This document shows positions 63,013 through 64,000 of a stretch of DNA of 64,000 nt, piece by piece. The stretch comes from Wuchereria bancrofti. Taxonomy: Eukaryota; Nematoda; Chromadorea; Rhabditida; Onchocercidae. How positions within the stretch are numbered: the stretch's first letter is position 1; every line of letters begins with the position of its first letter. The DNA is taken from assembly GCA_005281725.1 (NCBI GenBank), contig SSBO01000001.1, positions 11,533,776 through 11,597,775 of the forward strand. Reading direction: 5' to 3'. The translations under genes were made by a program, and so were the position numbers. The notes under the pieces were generated by a model. That model did not search any database. It worked only from the letters and a program-made list of their open reading frames with translations, and was not told where the DNA came from.

Positions 63013-64000
63013 AGAGTGATGAAAAAGATTGAAAAAAATTTAATGATAGGAAGTGAAATGAGCATTATCATAAAATCGGTCAATGAAATCGATCTATACT
63101 AAACTGATAATTGTTATGAAATGTTCACTTAGGATAAGATAAGAAAGGAAGATAACTGTCATTCTAAATTCGTATATTTCATAATGCAACTATTGCATAT
63201 TGTTGTTTGAATTGTAATATCTTTTTTTTTTTTTTTTTTGATGCACATATGTGAATATAACAACTGATTACATTGATAAATTTAATGAAATACTGTGAAG
63301 TAATCATTTCAAATTGTTTAAGAAAAAAGGAAGGAAAATTCCTCTCTATTAATTCGCAGTATGCATAATTATTTTCACTCTTACATATATTCTTTGAGTA
63401 AAATTAGCAATTACTTATATCATTATCATCGGATAAGATTTACCTAATAGTTAAGATTGTATCATTAAGCATTTATTTGTTGCTATTACATCGAAATCAT
63501 ATTCCAAATCTCTTTTTTTTTTTTGAACTGAGATGATTATCCTTTGTTAGCCGTCGGGATGTTTTATATTATTAAGTTAGATTCATTAAATTTAATTAAA
63601 TTAAAGTAAAAGCGTATGTATGAGAACTTATGTAATTTAAGACATTGTTTTTCTAATTTTAAAATATGGATTATTTCTTGTGTATTATTCTTCATTCATT
63701 CGGTGACAATGCTTTTCAGCAATTATGATAAGTGCAAATTGATTACGCTAATTAGATAGGTAATTATATTTGAAATTATGCTAAAAGGCTTACTATAAAA
63801 TGCACATTACTTGTTATCGTCTATTATATCTAATCATGATAGCTATTATCACCTTATTAGTGAGTGTTGATAAGATAGTAATGTGGGAATGGAAGGAAGA
63901 AATCAAGCATGTCTGTTTAATTAATTGTTAAGATGGTAATTATCATTTCAAATGCTTTTCGCTATAAAGAAAGAAATGCAGGAGACGAGGGAGTTTAAGG
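62529..64000. other. Right end of window, no gene resolved
   Basis: Simple-repeat-rich, then ordinary AT-rich sequence. No exon with two good splice sites found. Confidence 0.5.

Overview
The window is nuclear DNA of a nematode, most likely a filarial (onchocercid) species. It is very AT-rich. Its genes are split into many short exons with GT..AG introns ending in TTTCAG or TTTTAG, several start codons sit just downstream of an unpaired splice acceptor as in spliced-leader trans-splicing, and the closest recalled relatives of the conserved proteins are Caenorhabditis proteins (ZEN-4, SEP-1, PLC-4, MLC-3). No database search was possible; the species is inferred. There is no bacterial, phage or CRISPR content.

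Layout. 68-1363 (+): small Ser/Thr/Pro-rich orphan. 2890-8613 (-): complete 17-exon zen-4/KIF23 kinesin-6. 8971-15565: two diverged direct copies of a 2 kb segment flanking a palindromic array of C2H2 zinc-finger modules, one of which looks like a working last exon. 15425-17324 (-): secreted C-type lectin-domain protein whose last exon was partly copied to 10883-11023. 19258-23128 (-): SETD3-like SET-domain methyltransferase. 23129-29490: gene desert containing a perfect 1,687-bp duplication joined by a single N, almost certainly an assembly artefact. 29491-31454 (+): single-pass membrane orphan. 33658-39881 (+): complete delta-type phosphoinositide phospholipase C. 41801-45896 (+): essential myosin light chain. 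47586-48630 (-): 107-residue orphan. 49990-59191 (+): complete separase. 59519-60266 (+): a candidate 73-residue Cys-rich protein immediately downstream, possibly an operon partner. 60514-60840 and 62444-62528 hold isolated terminal-exon candidates. The right end is rich in CT/GA tracts.

Functionally the conserved genes are independent housekeeping or muscle genes: zen-4 (central spindle and cytokinesis) and separase (cohesin cleavage) are both mitotic, while the myosin light chain and the SETD3-like enzyme (family substrate: actin histidine) both touch actomyosin. Exon models were built by hand; for zen-4, plc-4, mlc-3, sep-1, the lectin and four smaller genes every intron phase closes without a frameshift.

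The least explained items are a ~112-nt poly(A)-tailed sequence present in introns of both plc-4 and separase (one copy flanked by a 47-bp target-site duplication), the zinc-finger palindrome, the missing splice acceptor in the SETD3-like gene, and the small Cys-rich gene behind separase.
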